Source: Verrucomicrobiia bacterium
GTDB lineage: Bacteria; Verrucomicrobiota; Verrucomicrobiia; Verrucomicrobiales; Akkermansiaceae
Length of the DNA stretch: 64,000 nucleotides
Direction of reading: 5' to 3'
Assembly: GCA_030432565.1 (NCBI GenBank)
Contig: JAUIGV010000001.1
Span: 62,001-126,000, forward strand
Position numbers and translations under genes: made by a program. The notes under the pieces are model-generated. The model was not told the origin of the DNA and searched no databases. It saw only the letters and a program-made list of their open reading frames with translations. Numbering within the stretch: position 1 is the first letter of the stretch; every line of letters starts with the position of its first letter. Below, piece after piece: positions 43,933 to 53,445 of the stretch.

Positions 43933-46654
43933 CAGAGCGTTTTACGATAAGCTTGCCGGAGCCGAAGATGAAGGGGTGGGTGGCCACTGAGAATTCGCCT
44001 TCTCCTTGATCCTGTCCATCAACCATGAAGCTGCCCACCGTCTCGTCAGAATTCAGAACGAGCTTGTAGAGTGTGTTCGGGTCCGCACCTCCACCATTGA
44101 CCCTGATGCTGCCGGATCCCTCCAGGGATAAGGTGGCGGTATCGGCGATGGTGTCGCCCAAACTTGCTTCAATGATCAACGAGGCGTTTGCCTTGATGGC
44201 AACATCTCCGGTTCCGAATGCCGAGTTGGCAGCGGCGAGGAGAAAAAAGGGCTGGTTTTGGGTGGAGTGGGCCACGAGTCCTCCGGTGAAAGTGTTGGCG
44301 GCTTTGAGATGAAATTGATTTCGATTCACCCCATTGAGCGTGAGCCTGCCATCGCCTCTGATTTCGCCGTTGAAGTAGCGAATGCTTCCGTGGCCGCTGG
44401 TCGACGCGCCACCAAAAATTGCGGCGTCTTCCACCATGTTGATGGGACCGAAGCTTGCTTCACCACTTCGCAGGATGAGCTTGGCACCCTGATGCATTTC
44501 CAAAAAAGAAGGAGCTTTGGGAAGCGCGGTCAGGCTTCTGATGGCCCACAAGGTGAGGGTGGAGTCGCGCTTCAGGACGAGGGATCCTGAATAGGGTTCG
44601 GGCGGTGAATCCTGAACTTGCACGCTCAGGCCTTCACCGATGATGACGTTGTCGTCAGGTCCCGGAAGTTGGCCACCCTCCCAGTTTTCAGGGATGGCCC
44701 AGCTGTCCCGATCCGTGGCTTTGCTCTTGATCATCGTGACTCCAAGGACGGGAGTCTTGAGAAGGAATTCGTGGGATTGCAGGGCTTTGCGGGTGAAGCG
44801 GAGTTCATCAAGGGCGAGGGGAGTATTATTGTCCGGACCTCCGAGGCGGAGGGGGTTGATTTGCTCGCCGGGAATGTCCGAGTGGGCAACCTTGGCGGCC
44901 GCGACTTCTGCTCCGTCGAGAAAGAGCTTCATTTCTCCCTCGTCTTTGCTGGCTTCATGATTCCAGACAATCGCAAAGTGGTGGGGTTCTTTATCGGCAA
45001 CTTTGACCGCTTCGGCGAGAGCCTGAACCCGTTTGGTGCCTGAGTCGTAAAAGAAGGCCATCTGCTCGTTCCTGCTCCCGCGGGCGGGTGGGCGTAAGTC
45101 GATGTGCCATCCCCGGTTATCTTCTCCTTCCCCGGTTCTGGTGCCGAGGAGAAAGACGGGGCGGCGTAGCCTGTCGGCGATGAACCAACCCTCGAAAGTG
45201 AAAGAGTTCCCGGCATTCAAGGCAAAGATGTTATCAACTTTCTCCTCCTGCCAGATTCCTAAAATTAAGGCGGAGTCGTTCTCGGCTTGATTGAGTGGGA
45301 CCGGGTTTGGTGCAACGGGGCGTGTTCCCTTGCCGGAGCGTAGCGGGAGTAATTTGATTTGCCCCGAGTCATCGACGAGTGCGCTGTCGGCGCTCTTCTT
45401 GTCCATCCGCCACCACGCGGATTCCATTTTATCCTTGTTGTCTTTTTCGGCGATCTTCGGCCCGGGTTTCTCAGGCTCTTCCTTTGGCTTTTCCGGAATA
45501 GGATCCGGATCCTTGGGTTTGGGAGTTTCTTTTCGAGGTTTGGTCTTTTTTGGGGGGGTGGAAGTGGCCATGCGTGGGTCGTCAACCTTGCTCTCACTCC
45601 GTTTTTTGGGCTCGGGCGTTGGTTTTTTCCCGGCAGGTGGCTCATCTTTGGCCGTGATCACAGTTTTGCCGTTTTCCGATGGCGAGGGATAATTCTCTCT
45701 CGTTAACCAGAAGATCAAGGCCGCTACAGTTAAGATCGCTGCCGCCCCCAGCGCAAAGATGGGGGTGCGGGACGGGCGGGCGCTCGCGAGCATTGAGCCT
45801 GGAGGTCCCATTTGAACCATCGTGGATACTTGGCGGAGATCCACAAGCGCAGCCGAGTCGTGCGAGACCTGCATGTCGACCAGGCTGCCGCCATTCGAAA
45901 CGACAACCTCTCGTCCCTCAACGACCTGTTCGTAAACCCGGAGGAAGTATGGGCGGAGTGCAAGAGTGGTTGATTCCAGGTCCTGCCGGTAGGCTACAAT
46001 ATCAAACTCCACATGCCGAAAATCGATTTCACGTTTTTCGGCATCATAGACGGCGTAGCGTGATCTGAGATCATCGGGGTTCCTCGGTTCTCCAACCGAA
46101 CCCACGTTAATGATATAGCGTTTTTCCGGATCGAGTGCGCTGTTGGTATCTAGAAGTTCACGGACCGATCCGTCCGCTGAAAGTTCGAACATCTTTGGAA
46201 GGTGGGTGTGCCCCACAAAGGTCACGAAGTGTTCGGTGGCCGCAAAGTTCTCTTTCGCGATCTCGACGTTGTCGATGTAGTCGAAGCGGCCGGGCTCGGC
46301 GATTTCCGCGTGAACGAAAAGGATCTCCCCGGCTTCGATTGCCAACGGAACTGACGACAGGAACTGTTGCGCGTCCGGTGAAAGCTCCGTCATGGTCCAC
46401 TCGATGGCCTGTCGGGCGTGGTTGTTGAAAATGGAATAGTCCATCATTCCTACCGCCGCTGCATCGTGGTTTCCGAGGACAAAGTGATCAGTGACCGACC
46501 TCACTGCCTCCAACACCTCGGCTGGCTTGGGGCCGTATCCCACAACATCGCCGAGACACACGATCACGTCGATCTCTTGCGAGCGGATATCCGCAAGCAC
46601 TGCTTCCCACGCCCGGATGTTGGCATGAATGTCTGAGACGATGGCGTATCGCAT
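43922..46654 (-). CDS. Metallophosphoesterase - TM - LamG - beta-helix fusion protein
   Basis: About 910 residues from ATG at 46654 (a TTG six codons upstream is rejected). Residues 1-250 are a complete calcineurin-like phosphoesterase: MRYAIVSDIHANI, CLGDVVGYGP, VLGNHDAAA, FVGHTHLP, INVGSVGEPRN. There is no signal peptide, so this part is cytosolic. A single transmembrane helix near 305-325 (FALGAAAILTVAALIFWL) is followed by a Lys/Pro-rich spacer to about 415 (KPTPEPKKRSE, KPRKETPKPKDPDPIPEKPK), then a LamG/concanavalin-like domain (FTFEGWFIADRL, HHFAIVWNHEA, PLALDELRFTRK) and autotransporter-like repeats (NTFTGGLVAHS, SLEGSGSIRVNGGGADPNTL) outside. First gene before the amidohydrolase fusion. 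Confidence 0.85.
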   Translation of the reverse strand: MRYAIVSDIHANIRAWEAVLADIRSQEIDVIVCLGDVVGYGPKPAEVLEAVRSVTDHFVLGNHDAAAVGMMDYSIFNNHARQAIEWTMTELSPDAQQFLSSVPLAIEAGEILFVHAEIAEPGRFDYIDNVEIAKENFAATEHFVTFVGHTHLPKMFELSADGSVRELLDTNSALDPEKRYIINVGSVGEPRNPDDLRSRYAVYDAEKREIDFRHVEFDIVAYRQDLESTTLALRPYFLRVYEQVVEGREVVVSNGGSLVDMQVSHDSAALVDLRQVSTMVQMGPPGSMLASARPSRTPIFALGAAAILTVAALIFWLTRENYPSPSENGKTVITAKDEPPAGKKPTPEPKKRSESKVDDPRMATSTPPKKTKPRKETPKPKDPDPIPEKPKEEPEKPGPKIAEKDNKDKMESAWWRMDKKSADSALVDDSGQIKLLPLRSGKGTRPVAPNPVPLNQAENDSALILGIWQEEKVDNIFALNAGNSFTFEGWFIADRLRRPVFLLGTRTGEGEDNRGWHIDLRPPARGSRNEQMAFFYDSGTKRVQALAEAVKVADKEPHHFAIVWNHEASKDEGEMKLFLDGAEVAAAKVAHSDIPGEQINPLRLGGPDNNTPLALDELRFTRKALQSHEFLLKTPVLGVTMIKSKATDRDSWAIPENWEGGQLPGPDDNVIIGEGLSVQVQDSPPEPYSGSLVLKRDSTLTLWAIRSLTALPKAPSFLEMHQGAKLILRSGEASFGPINMVEDAAIFGGASTSGHGSIRYFNGEIRGDGRLTLNGVNRNQFHLKAANTFTGGLVAHSTQNQPFFLLAAANSAFGTGDVAIKANASLIIEASLGDTIADTATLSLEGSGSIRVNGGGADPNTLYKLVLNSDETVGSFMVDGQDQGEGEFSVATHPFIFGSGKLIVKRSDDQ

Positions 46655-46846
46655 GGCATCAAACCCGAGCAACCGCTGGTGTTGATCAGTCTTGAAGGCT
46701 AGCAGAATGCACGCACAAGTCCTCTCTTATTTCCGTTAAATCCTCGCTTTTTTACGTCGCGATCCCAAGTGGGGAAGGTCTTATTCGTTGGTAAACTGGA
46801 ATTCCTCTGCTCTAGTCGCCCGTAGAGTATTATCATCAAAGTAATC

Positions 46847-49800
46847 ATGAATAGACGTCTTGCCGCCACCTTTGCTGTTTCGCTTTCTTCTCTCGCGCTT
46901 GTGAACGGGCAAAACTCCCCATCCCTTCAGACTCTTCAGGAAGGGCTCATTCCCAAACGTGAAACCGGGGTGCTGGAGTTTCTCAAGAAGCACCCTGAGT
47001 TCGATGGACGCGGAGTCGTGATCGCGGTTTTTGATACCGGTGTCGATCCTGCGGCCTCGGGATTACAACTGACCTCGACGGGTGAGCGCAAGTTGGTCGA
47101 TGTCATCGATGCCACTGGTTCCGGAGATGTCGACACCTCGCACCTTGCCGAAGTTGACAAGGATGGGAAGCTGGAAGGCCTTACCGGTCGCAAGCTCACC
47201 CTTCCTGCCAAGCTCAAGAACCCTTCAAAAAAGTTTCATTTGGGAATGAAGCGGGCCAGTGATCTCTTCACCACCGGAGTTAACCGGCGTATCACCCGTC
47301 TGCGGGCTGAAAAATGGGAGCGGGAGCTCGCGGGTATCAGAGAACAACGGGCGAAAAAAAACGAGGCTTCCGAAGAGAAGGGCGGAAGGAAGGCATTTCA
47401 AAAAGCAAAGGTTGATTTGACCTTGAAAGATCGGGATCAAATTGCCCGCGAGAAGATTCTTCAGTCACTTGAAGACAAGTTTGCCTCGTCCGACCCAGGG
47501 CCGGTTTACGACTGTGTGGTCTGGTCGGATGGCAGGGAATTCCATGTCCTGATTGATACGGATGAAGATGGGGACCTTCGCGATGAAAAGGATTTGCGGC
47601 CCTTCGGGATTGCAGGGGAGTATGGCAGGCTCGGTCAGGAGGAAGCAGCCACCTTTGCGGTGCAGGTTTATGAGAAGGGGAATCTTCTTTCGATTGTCAC
47701 CGTGAGTGGATCGCATGGCAGCCATGTTGCGTCGATTGCTTCGGCTCACTTTCCGAAAGAGCCGCATCGTGATGGTGTTGCGCCCGGAGCAAAAATTCTC
47801 TCCATTAAGATCGGGGATACCCGGCTTCGAGGAAGCTCTTCCGGCCTCGGCGAAATGAGAGGGGTCGCCGCCTGTGCGCAATATGGTGCGGACCTGATGA
47901 ACGCCAGTTGGGGTGGCGCGAGTCAATATCAGGACGGGAAAAACGACACCGCACGCATGTATAACTTGCTCGCCGAAAAATACGGGGTGACCGCTTTTGT
48001 CTCGGCAGGAAACAGCGGGCCCGCCCTGTCCACGCTTGGTAGTCCCGGAGGCGAGGCCAGTTCCATTATCGGGGTGGGTGCTTATGTCTCCGATGAGATG
48101 TCGAAGGTTCTTTACAGCCAAACAATCGAGGGGCCCAATACCGCCTACCAGTTTTCTGCCCGCGGTCCGGCGCGCAATGGTGATTTGGGAGTGGATGTCA
48201 TGGGGCCGGGTGGAGCGCATGCTTCCCTGGCATACGATGAAATTCGTAAATCACAACGTTACCACGGGACCTCCATGTCGTCGCCTTCGGTCGCCGGACT
48301 GGGTGCCCTTCTTGTGAGCGCCGCAAAGCAAAGCGATGTGCCCTATTCACCGGCTCGTATTCGTGCCGCGCTCATGAATAGCGCGCGCTTCGTCAAGGGG
48401 GTTGAAGTGTTTGCCCAGGGTGCCGGGCTCGTGCAGGCACTCCCGGCGTGGGCTCACCTGCAAGCCAATCAAAAGCAGCCCGCCTGGGATCATTTCTACG
48501 ACGTTGAGACCAAGGGGAATACCTTTGGTTCGGGCCCCGGGCTGTATCTCCGCGGAGACATTCCGGTGGGTAAAAGGGAGGTCCGCTTTGATCTTTCTCC
48601 GAAGTTTCCGGCGAAGGTGACCGCGCCCGAGAAATTCAACCTTGAAGATGATCTGATTTTTACGGCAACCCAACCATGGGTGAAAATCCCGGGGTATGCC
48701 CGTCTTGCCAATGGAAGTATTACGATACGTCCCGTACTTGATATTCCCGTGTCCCGCCCGGGTGAGCCGCTTTATGCGGAAATTCACGCCAAGCTCCCCG
48801 GATCGCCCGGGGCAGGCCCCCTGGTCCGGATTCCCATAACCATCGTGCGAGGTGAGAAAACCGGGGCTCATTTGAAGCATCGTGGTGGATACGGGCTGGA
48901 GATCGAATCCGGCAGAACCTACCGCCGCTTCTTTCAGGTTCCTGCAAATGTCAGTCATGTGAAGATTCGTTTGCGGCGTGATTCGGGGGATCCTTTGGCG
49001 CGATCCCTGATGCTGCACACCGTGACACTGGTCGCTGACTCCAGTTACTATTCCTACAATTCCCTCGATTATTTGCGTATGGAATCGGGTGGAGAGAAAG
49101 AAGTGCTCGTTCCGGTGGCGCCAGGGAAAACGGTGGAGTTCGCAATTCACCAGCCGTTCTTCTCTGTGGGTAAGACGCGGGTGGAGGTGGACTTCGAATT
49201 CTTCGGGCTGACTTCAACGCAGGAGCGAATCGTCTTTCATCCCAACGACCGGCATGTCCCGTTTCAAGTGATTGCTGCGAGTGATGAGGAGGTTTCGGGC
49301 GAAGGTCAGATTACCCGGGCTCATTTTTCAGAGATGCCCGTGAAGACCGAATTTCTCTCCTCCGATCAGCGGAACGCTTTTCCCGCCGGTCCTCGTGAAA
49401 GAAAGGCGGTTGCGCCCATGCTTCTGCGCCAAACCTTTGAGGTTGCGGTCGACAAGCTTACCAAAATCGAGCTCTCATCGGGTCGTCGCTACGACGCCGA
49501 GGTTTCCGGCTCCATGATCACGGCCTATCACGAATCCGGAAAACGACTTTATGTGGGCGGGGATTCCCGCAACGCGCGGGTCGAGCTGCCCAAGGGGAGG
49601 ACCACCTTTTATCGGGTGCTCCATAGTCCGGAGCGGTCATTGCTGAAGGCCGAAGAGAATCGTCCGCTCAACTATTCGGTCAAGCTTGAGAAGCCGCGCA
49701 AGCTTTCTCTTTTCGAAAACCATCGTGCCGTTGTGAGAGGGCGCATGGCGGGATCTCTGAGCCTGATGGCCGGGCGAAACAACACTCTCTTGATTGGTGG

Positions 49801-50683
49801 TTCGGATCTGGCTTCCATGGCCAAGCACAATGCAGGAGCGGACTACTTCAGTGGTCGCTTCAAGTTGACGCAGAGTAGTGGCAATAAGGCTGATCTTCTT
49901 GAGATTCGGGTCGAGTGCAATCCGGGGGAGGAATTTGGAGCGGTTGCAAACCAAAAGGCCGAACCGGTTTCACTCGATCAAAAGAAGTCACAGCTCGAAG
50001 AGTTGGAGGATGATCTTTTCAACCGCGGTCTCGCTTTTCTAAAGGCAAACAAAAAAACCAAGGATAGGAAAATTCTTAAGAAGAGGGACGAACTCCTCGG
50101 GGAATTATTGAAGCAACGTCCAAAAAACGTGGAGCTTCTTCTGACTGTTGCTGAGATTCGGTTGGCCACCGATGGGGTGAAGACAGGTTGGTTGAAGGCT
50201 TTGCAGATTCACCTTAAAAAAATCCGGAGCCAGTTGAAGGCGCAGGAGGTGGCGGCCTACTTTGGGGCAAGAACTGAAGCTGAGGAGGCCTCGCTGGAGG
50301 AGAGAAGAGAAGCGGCATCAAAGCAGAAGGAGATGACAACCCGGCGTCAGCAGTTGGCCGCTCTCGCCCTTTTTGAGGGGCGCATGTTCCTCAAGGCCAG
50401 GAATATCAAAGGCGCTCGTCGTGCTCTTCGTCAGGTTCGGCGTTGGGAGGATCAGCCTTCAAAAGATTTTCGACAGTTGGAGTATGATGTTCTCAAGGAA
50501 CAGAAACTCTTCGGGTTGGCTTTGCAAAATTTGGAAGCTCGTCTGATGGAGACGCCATTCGACCAGAAGTTGATGGATGAGAAGTTGGAGCTTTACGGCA
50601 AGCTTGGCTTCCACAGGCGGTTCAGCGGGCGTGTTAGACTTGGAGACAAGATGCGAAAAAGCGGTGGCGGGAAGCCGAAGTGA
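46847..50683 (+). CDS. Subtilisin-like protease of tripeptidyl-peptidase II type
   Basis: 1278 residues with signal peptide (MNRRLAATFAVSLSSLALVNG). S8 triad: Asp63 in VIAVFDTGVDP, His290 in SGSHGSHVAS, oxyanion Asn in VSAGNSGP, Ser476 in HGTSMSSPSVAGLG. About 225 residues lie between Asp and His, and the start EGLIPKRETGVLEFLKKHPEFDGRGV is the TPP II pattern. Length is near that of eukaryotic TPP II (about 1250). The central part is beta-rich and the C-terminal 350 residues helical and charged (RKILKKRDELLGELLKQR). TPP II removes tripeptides from N-termini and forms giant assemblies; here it is exported. A bidirectional terminator follows. Confidence 0.85.
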   Translation: MNRRLAATFAVSLSSLALVNGQNSPSLQTLQEGLIPKRETGVLEFLKKHPEFDGRGVVIAVFDTGVDPAASGLQLTSTGERKLVDVIDATGSGDVDTSHLAEVDKDGKLEGLTGRKLTLPAKLKNPSKKFHLGMKRASDLFTTGVNRRITRLRAEKWERELAGIREQRAKKNEASEEKGGRKAFQKAKVDLTLKDRDQIAREKILQSLEDKFASSDPGPVYDCVVWSDGREFHVLIDTDEDGDLRDEKDLRPFGIAGEYGRLGQEEAATFAVQVYEKGNLLSIVTVSGSHGSHVASIASAHFPKEPHRDGVAPGAKILSIKIGDTRLRGSSSGLGEMRGVAACAQYGADLMNASWGGASQYQDGKNDTARMYNLLAEKYGVTAFVSAGNSGPALSTLGSPGGEASSIIGVGAYVSDEMSKVLYSQTIEGPNTAYQFSARGPARNGDLGVDVMGPGGAHASLAYDEIRKSQRYHGTSMSSPSVAGLGALLVSAAKQSDVPYSPARIRAALMNSARFVKGVEVFAQGAGLVQALPAWAHLQANQKQPAWDHFYDVETKGNTFGSGPGLYLRGDIPVGKREVRFDLSPKFPAKVTAPEKFNLEDDLIFTATQPWVKIPGYARLANGSITIRPVLDIPVSRPGEPLYAEIHAKLPGSPGAGPLVRIPITIVRGEKTGAHLKHRGGYGLEIESGRTYRRFFQVPANVSHVKIRLRRDSGDPLARSLMLHTVTLVADSSYYSYNSLDYLRMESGGEKEVLVPVAPGKTVEFAIHQPFFSVGKTRVEVDFEFFGLTSTQERIVFHPNDRHVPFQVIAASDEEVSGEGQITRAHFSEMPVKTEFLSSDQRNAFPAGPRERKAVAPMLLRQTFEVAVDKLTKIELSSGRRYDAEVSGSMITAYHESGKRLYVGGDSRNARVELPKGRTTFYRVLHSPERSLLKAEENRPLNYSVKLEKPRKLSLFENHRAVVRGRMAGSLSLMAGRNNTLLIGGSDLASMAKHNAGADYFSGRFKLTQSSGNKADLLEIRVECNPGEEFGAVANQKAEPVSLDQKKSQLEELEDDLFNRGLAFLKANKKTKDRKILKKRDELLGELLKQRPKNVELLLTVAEIRLATDGVKTGWLKALQIHLKKIRSQLKAQEVAAYFGARTEAEEASLEERREAASKQKEMTTRRQQLAALALFEGRMFLKARNIKGARRALRQVRRWEDQPSKDFRQLEYDVLKEQKLFGLALQNLEARLMETPFDQKLMDEKLELYGKLGFHRRFSGRVRLGDKMRKSGGGKPK

Positions 50684-50700
50684 TTTTTTTGGGACCCCAA

Positions 50701-50729
50701 AAAAGGCGGTGCATGACGCACCGCCTTTT
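50701..50729. terminator. Bidirectional rho-independent terminator
   Basis: AAAAGGCGGTGC, loop ATGAC, GCACCGCCTTTT: a perfect 12-bp stem with A- and T-runs outside, between the convergent protease (plus) and sialate-esterase-like (minus) genes. Confidence 0.93.
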
Positions 50730-50783
50730 TCCTGGGGGGAGCATTTGATTCGGAAAAAATCCCGAATCTCAGCACGGAGATGG

Positions 50784-51998
50784 TTACTTTTTAAGCAGTT
50801 CAACCATGGCCTTGCCCATGGCTTCACCCACGTTCATGTAGGTTTCCGGATTTCCGCTGTAGTGGCCGCTGGAGCTTCCACCTTTTGAGAGGGGGTTGGT
50901 GTAAACGAAGCCGACCTGACCTTTGAGTTCCGGGTCGTCACTCTTGGAAACAGCTTCCATGGCATCGAGGATTCTGCCGTCGCCGCCACCTTTTCCTTTT
51001 TTGGTCTGGCCCAGAGATGCGGTGACAAACTTGGCCTGGGGAGCGTTGAAGTCTTTGCGGAGTGCCTTGATGAGTTGAATGAGATTTTGCTCATACCGCT
51101 CGTAGTGGGCGGGATTCCGCATGTCCTTGTCACCCTGCCACCAGAAGAAGCCCGCAACTTCATATTCCTTGGCGCCAGGGTAATATTTGTCGAGGTTCTC
51201 AAGGACCTTCTTGGCCGCCGCGATGTCACCGTCATATTGACATCCGGCATACCATCCTTTGGACATGTCGCCACCTGTGTCACCTCCGGGGTTGTCCGGA
51301 GTGCCCCGGTACCCGGGCTGCTCCTTGCCATCGTATTCGTAGGGTTCGCTTCCCGGCGGGAGGAGGTCCCAGCCGAGGCTGCGGTTGCCGATGCAGCTTT
51401 TTAAGATCAAGACGGGAGCATCAGTGACTTCACCGAGATAGTGGCCGATTCCGATTTCCGGACCAATATTTCGTTCGACGGTCAACCAGTTGTTTTGTTG
51501 GTCTTTTGCCGGCGAATTGCCGGAGCACATGACGAAGGTGTTGCGGACATCTTTGCGGACGGTCCACTCGCCGGCATCGTCAACAAGGTAGGGATACTTT
51601 TCTGCGGCGATTCCTTTCAAGGTAGCGGCCTTTCCAAAGCCAAGCATATTGGATTGGCCCAACAGGATATAGACCTGCACCGGCTTGCTCATGTCAGCGT
51701 CCTTGCCATCAGGATCCGGAAGGATCTCGGGGAGTTCACCGACGGACGAGGATGAACCGCCTCCCTGGGATTTCAAAAAGCTTATATCATCGGCCGAAAG
51801 AAAGGACTGGTTAAATTTCCTCACCCGCCCGTTGCGCAGGGTGACAACAACTTCGCCGGTTTCGGCATCGTATGACTTGAACTTGGCGTCAAACGACTTG
51901 GATCCGTCGGCGCTGGTCCAAGTGCGGCCATTGGCACCGGTCAAAAGCGCGGAACATATAAGAAAGGTTTTTAGGCGGGGAAAGGTGATCTGTTTCAT
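50784..51998 (-). CDS. Sialate O-acetylesterase-like esterase with SHD1-type N-terminal domain
   Basis: 404 residues with signal peptide (FLICSALLTGANG). Residues 25-80 resemble the SLA1-homology-1 beta module of PVC proteins (RTWTSADGSKSFDAKF, VVVTLRNGRVRKF, FLSADDISFLKSQ). Residues 105-400 are a SASA/DUF303 SGNH esterase: VYILLGQSNMLGFG with the nucleophile serine, GPEIGIGHYLG, FFWWQGDKDM, and a C-terminal region that should carry the Asp-x-x-His pair, which I could not place with certainty. Removes acetyl groups from sugars. Divergent from the XylR-type regulator (152-nt gap), its likely controller. Confidence 0.85.
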   Translation of the reverse strand: MKQITFPRLKTFLICSALLTGANGRTWTSADGSKSFDAKFKSYDAETGEVVVTLRNGRVRKFNQSFLSADDISFLKSQGGGSSSSVGELPEILPDPDGKDADMSKPVQVYILLGQSNMLGFGKAATLKGIAAEKYPYLVDDAGEWTVRKDVRNTFVMCSGNSPAKDQQNNWLTVERNIGPEIGIGHYLGEVTDAPVLILKSCIGNRSLGWDLLPPGSEPYEYDGKEQPGYRGTPDNPGGDTGGDMSKGWYAGCQYDGDIAAAKKVLENLDKYYPGAKEYEVAGFFWWQGDKDMRNPAHYERYEQNLIQLIKALRKDFNAPQAKFVTASLGQTKKGKGGGDGRILDAMEAVSKSDDPELKGQVGFVYTNPLSKGGSSSGHYSGNPETYMNVGEAMGKAMVELLKK

Positions 51999-52150
51999 GA
52001 TGATAAAATCGATTGAACATCAAGGGGACGGAGAGATAGAGGACCATCTTTCGATAAAGCTGAGCGGTCAGGAGTCTATTTGCGAATTTCAATCTCTCAT
52101 TTGCGGCTTCTTTTGTTGTCGTCGGGCGGATTCATGGTCACTTTTGGGTT

Positions 52151-53329
52151 GTGTTGACGAAATTCTCAAAAGAACGACGACGTCGGGTGGCCATCTCGCT
52201 GGAGATGGATTGGGGCTTCAAGCGGCACCTGGAAGTATACGCCGGGTGTCAAAAGTATGCAGACGAGGCGGGATGGGATTGTCGGATTCACCCGGCGGTT
52301 GATAAGGTCCTTGAACGAAACAAGGGCGTGGCTCCTCTTGATGGGGTGATTGCGCGGGCCACCGCTTCTCTTGCGCGGTCCGCGAAAAAGACGGGAACTC
52401 CTTTGGTGAATGTTTGGCTCAACACGCCGGCCGAAGGGCTTCATGGGGTTTTTCCTGACTATCGCCGGACGGGTGAAATTGGGGCCGACCATCTCCTGGG
52501 AAGAGGCTTGCGCAATTTTGGACACTTGGGATTCGTGCGCGACATCGATGCCAGGGCTCAAAATGATGGGTTTTGCGCCAAGCTGGCTGAATCGGGTTTT
52601 TTCTGCAATTCCCACTATTTTTCAAGAACGGGAGTGGAACGCAGCGCCGGGGGGTGGGAGCAATTTGTCTCCGGAATTGAAGATTGGATTGCGACCTGGG
52701 AGTTGCCAATCGGAGTGTTGGTCTGCAGTGATCTCTTCGCACGCTATCTCGTTGATATTTGTCAATCCCGCGGGCTGCATATTTCGCAGGAGGTTTCAAT
52801 TGTAAGCACCGCCAATGAACCTCTGATTTGTGAATCACCCTCTCCGAGCCTGACGAGTATCGACATGGGGTTCGAACAGATTGGCTATCAGGCGGCGGCC
52901 ATGTTGGATCGCCTGATGAGCGGGGAGGAGATCGATCCCAAAGTGCGATTGATTCGTCCGGTCGCCCTTGTCCCCCGTGATTCGACTGATCTCTATGTTG
53001 CGGATGATCCGCTTGTTTCCAAGGCGTTGAGATTCATCGCCGAGAACAGCCATCGTCGTATCGAGGTGCGTGATGTCGTTCAGGCTGCCGCGACCAATCG
53101 ACGCGGTCTCGAAAGGAAATTTCGAGAGTCTCTGGGCCGGACGATTGCCGGTGAGATCACGCGTCTGAGATTGGAGCGGGCGAAGAGGCGCTTGAGCGAG
53201 ACCGATGTTCCCATGAAGGATGTTGCGATGGATGCCGGATTTCGTAATGCCGATCACTTTTACAAGGTCTTCATTCGGGTTGAAGGAGTCTCGCCAACGG
53301 TCTACCGCAAAGACCATTTAAACCGTTGA
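52151..53329 (+). CDS. AraC-family regulator with LacI-like sensor (XylR type)
   Basis: 392 residues from GTG at 52151. Residues 10-270 are a periplasmic-binding-protein-like sensor as in XylR/LacI: VAISLEMDWGFKRHLEVYAGC, DGVIARAT, RTGEIGADHLLGRGLRNFGHLGF, LPIGVLVCSDLFARYLVD, PSLTSIDMGFEQIGYQAAAML. Residues 285-390 are the double helix-turn-helix of AraC: VRDVVQAAATNRRGLERKF and LKDVAMD-type MKDVAMDAGFRNADHFYKVF. It binds a sugar in the cytosol and controls transcription; likely targets are the divergent esterase and the DUF1549 operon starting 116 nt downstream. Confidence 0.92.
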   Translation: MLTKFSKERRRRVAISLEMDWGFKRHLEVYAGCQKYADEAGWDCRIHPAVDKVLERNKGVAPLDGVIARATASLARSAKKTGTPLVNVWLNTPAEGLHGVFPDYRRTGEIGADHLLGRGLRNFGHLGFVRDIDARAQNDGFCAKLAESGFFCNSHYFSRTGVERSAGGWEQFVSGIEDWIATWELPIGVLVCSDLFARYLVDICQSRGLHISQEVSIVSTANEPLICESPSPSLTSIDMGFEQIGYQAAAMLDRLMSGEEIDPKVRLIRPVALVPRDSTDLYVADDPLVSKALRFIAENSHRRIEVRDVVQAAATNRRGLERKFRESLGRTIAGEITRLRLERAKRRLSETDVPMKDVAMDAGFRNADHFYKVFIRVEGVSPTVYRKDHLNR

Positions 53330-53445
53330 TCTTTTCTCCCGATTTCGTCCGTGCAATACCTCCTGTGTTTGAAGCTCTCATGCCAGATTTGCAAACTTGA
53401 AAGATTGGTAAATCCAAGCGAGTTTAGGTAGGCAACATCCCGTTT

